Shown piece by piece: positions 6,411 to 7,044 of a DNA stretch of 7,044 nucleotides. Positions within the stretch are counted from its first letter, which is position 1. Each line of letters begins with the position of its first letter. The position numbers and the translations under genes were made by a program. Below the pieces are notes generated by a model. It had not been told where the DNA came from and made no database searches. It saw nothing but the letters and a program-made list of their open reading frames with translations. The stretch comes from Spirochaetaceae bacterium (lineage in GTDB: Bacteria; Spirochaetota; Spirochaetia; Treponematales; Breznakiellaceae), in NCBI GenBank assembly GCA_031280705.1, contig JAITGJ010000138.1, positions 1 to 7,044 of the forward strand. The letters run 5' to 3'.

Positions 6411-6605
6411 CCTGCGGGTAAAGCTACGCGGCTCGCGGGAAAAGATACGCGACTCGCGGATAAAGATCCGCGGCACGCGGGTAAAGATACGCGACTCGCG
6501 GATAAAGATCCGCGACTCGCGGATAAAGATACGCGACTCGCGGATAAAGATACGCGACTCGCGGGTAAAGATACGCGGCTCGCGGGTAAAGATACGCGGC
6601 CCGCG
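6402..6605. repeat. 21-bp tandem repeat array, 9 full units plus a 15-bp partial unit
   Basis: Units start at 6402, 6423, 6444, 6465, 6486, 6507, 6528, 6549, 6570 and 6591 (partial), with no spacer. The consensus is G, then the 17-mer ATACGCGACTCGCGGAT, then AAA. Units 3, 5 and 7 match it exactly. Unit 6 differs only by A to C at unit position 4, and unit 8 only by A to G at position 17. Units 1, 2, 4 and 9 carry two to four changes, so divergence is concentrated toward the ends, as in arrays growing by slippage or unequal exchange. The period equals two B-DNA turns, which places every unit on the same helix face. Each unit has a G/C-rich palindromic core and an AT-rich TAAAGAT link. The array lies roughly 110-320 bp upstream of the metG start. 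A regulatory, nucleoid-binding or structural RNA role is possible, but none is shown by the sequence alone. Confidence 0.95.
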
Positions 6606-6606
6606 T
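6594..6606. repeat. 13-bp palindrome at the right border of the array
   Basis: Arms ACGCGG (6594-6599) and CCGCGT (6601-6606) are perfectly complementary around C6600. It is formed by the partial tenth unit plus one flanking base, and uses the same two six-base arms as the left-border palindrome, in the opposite order. Confidence 0.75.
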
Positions 6607-6697
6607 TCCCCGGCGGGGCGGCACGAAGAGGCGGCGGACGCATGGCGCGGCAAAGCCGCCGCTTATCCCGTTACGGCGTACCCAACCGCCGGGCAGG

Positions 6698-7044
6698 TTA
6701 ACCCGCCTGAATACGGATCAGTATTTTGATGTGTTCTTCCCCACGGGCAAGGAGTTCTTCAAAGCCGTCCCGCACCAGCGTATCCAGCGTAACTTCCCCG
6801 GTAATAAGGCTTTCCGCGTTGACCGCTCCGTCCGCAAGCCGCGCAAGGGCCACGGCGATCTCGTCAACATGGGCCTGGGACGTGTAGAGGCGGCGCTCGC
6901 CCTCCTGAAAATCGTTCATCGGAAAAACCGGGGGCTTTTCGTACACGCCCATCACCATAAGGGAGCCGGAAGGCTTGAGGACGGCAAGCGAAGATGCGAG
7001 CGCCGCCTGATGCCCCACGCACTCATACGCCGCGTCCGCAAGGC
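6698..7044 (-). CDS. Zinc-type medium-chain alcohol dehydrogenase, C-terminal part (butanediol/threonine dehydrogenase-like)
   Basis: Partial gene: the reading frame is open to the right window edge and about 115 C-terminal residues are visible, ending at TAA (6700-6698). The visible part begins in the NAD(P)-binding Rossmann half, with an AYECVG strand typical of medium-chain dehydrogenases, followed by a hydrophobic turn (LKPSGSLMVMGVYEKPP). It closes with the pattern GFEELL...EHIKILI, which I recognise from (R,R)-butanediol dehydrogenases and L-threonine dehydrogenase relatives. Such enzymes oxidise a secondary alcohol with NAD(P)+ in the cytoplasm. The catalytic zinc ligands lie in the missing N-terminal half, so substrate and zinc dependence cannot be judged here. 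It is on the same strand as metG, but 408 bp and a repeat array separate them, so co-transcription is doubtful. Sorbitol or other polyol dehydrogenases of the same superfamily are alternatives. Confidence 0.85.
   Translation of the reverse strand, partial: LADAAYECVGHQAALASSLAVLKPSGSLMVMGVYEKPPVFPMNDFQEGERRLYTSQAHVDEIAVALARLADGAVNAESLITGEVTLDTLVRDGFEELLARGEEHIKILIRIQAG

Larger units (their letters stand above)
6290..6697. other. 408-bp intergenic region between the dehydrogenase and metG
   Basis: I see no credible gene here. From right to left it holds about 90 bp of G/C-rich flank after the dehydrogenase stop, a small GCGGC-AAA-GCCGC hairpin (6647-6659) without a following T-run, the 21-bp tandem array with border palindromes (6391-6606), a 28-bp imperfect inverted repeat with A5/T5 tracts (6330-6357), and a promoter candidate abutting metG (6296-6325). 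No convincing Rho-independent terminator follows the dehydrogenase. Reading frames crossing the array stay open only because 21 is a multiple of three. Confidence 0.8.

Noticed and set aside
6402..6605. CRISPR array
   Set aside because: Units are directly adjacent with no unique spacers, and no cas gene is visible.
6402..6605. Iterons of a plasmid replication origin
   Set aside because: Unit length would fit, but no replication-initiator gene, AT-rich unwinding region or partition gene is present, and the neighbours are chromosomal housekeeping genes.
6647..6659. Hairpin GCGGC-AAA-GCCGC as terminator of the dehydrogenase gene
   Set aside because: Only five pairs, a three-base loop and no T-run on either strand.
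6316..6729. 137-codon plus-strand frame with repeated KIRDSRI heptapeptides
   Set aside because: The heptapeptide period is just the 21-bp DNA repeat translated. Several other frames are equally open, and the frame overlaps the metG leader and the dehydrogenase end.

Overview
This window looks like housekeeping chromosome from a fairly GC-rich spirochaete. The best guess is a Treponema-like lineage of the environmental or gut type. That rests on the wording of MetG, RNase Z, the FemAB protein and MurJ, and is recognition rather than a search result. All five supported genes are on the minus strand, so transcription runs from the right end of the window to the left. There is no rRNA, tRNA, CRISPR array, insertion sequence or phage gene that I can support.

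Layout in transcription order: (1) 7044-6698, the C-terminal end of a zinc-type medium-chain dehydrogenase, cut by the window edge. (2) 6697-6290, a 408-bp gene-free stretch. It holds nine 21-bp tandem repeats plus a partial tenth (6402-6605), a palindrome at each border, an A/T-rich inverted repeat and a promoter directly against the metG start codon. (3) 6289-3947, metG, methionyl-tRNA synthetase with its C-terminal tRNA-binding domain. (4) 3957-2851, a FemAB-family peptidoglycan-bridge aminoacyltransferase whose start overlaps the metG end. (5) 2776-1850, rnz, tRNA 3' endonuclease. (6) 1720-146, murJ, the lipid II flippase. The first 145 bases are non-coding 3' flank with a weak terminator-like hairpin.

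The genes fall into two themes. MetG and RNase Z act in tRNA charging and tRNA maturation. The FemAB protein and MurJ act in peptidoglycan precursor modification and export. A FemAB enzyme uses aminoacyl-tRNA as amino-acid donor and a lipid-linked precursor as acceptor, so it sits between the two themes. The metG-femAB overlap points to translational coupling. The 74-bp and 129-bp gaps before rnz and murJ each carry a -10-like hexamer close to the start codon, so they may be separate transcription units.

The most unusual structure is the 21-bp array. Its period is exactly two helical turns. Each unit carries a near-perfect 17-bp inverted repeat, and some base changes in the arms are compensated in the opposite arm. 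It lies upstream of the metG promoter and looks like a multi-site protein-binding platform or a structured transcribed element. A second pattern is that metG and murJ each have a -10-like hexamer ending exactly 6 nt before ATG and no clear Shine-Dalgarno sequence, as expected for leaderless mRNAs.
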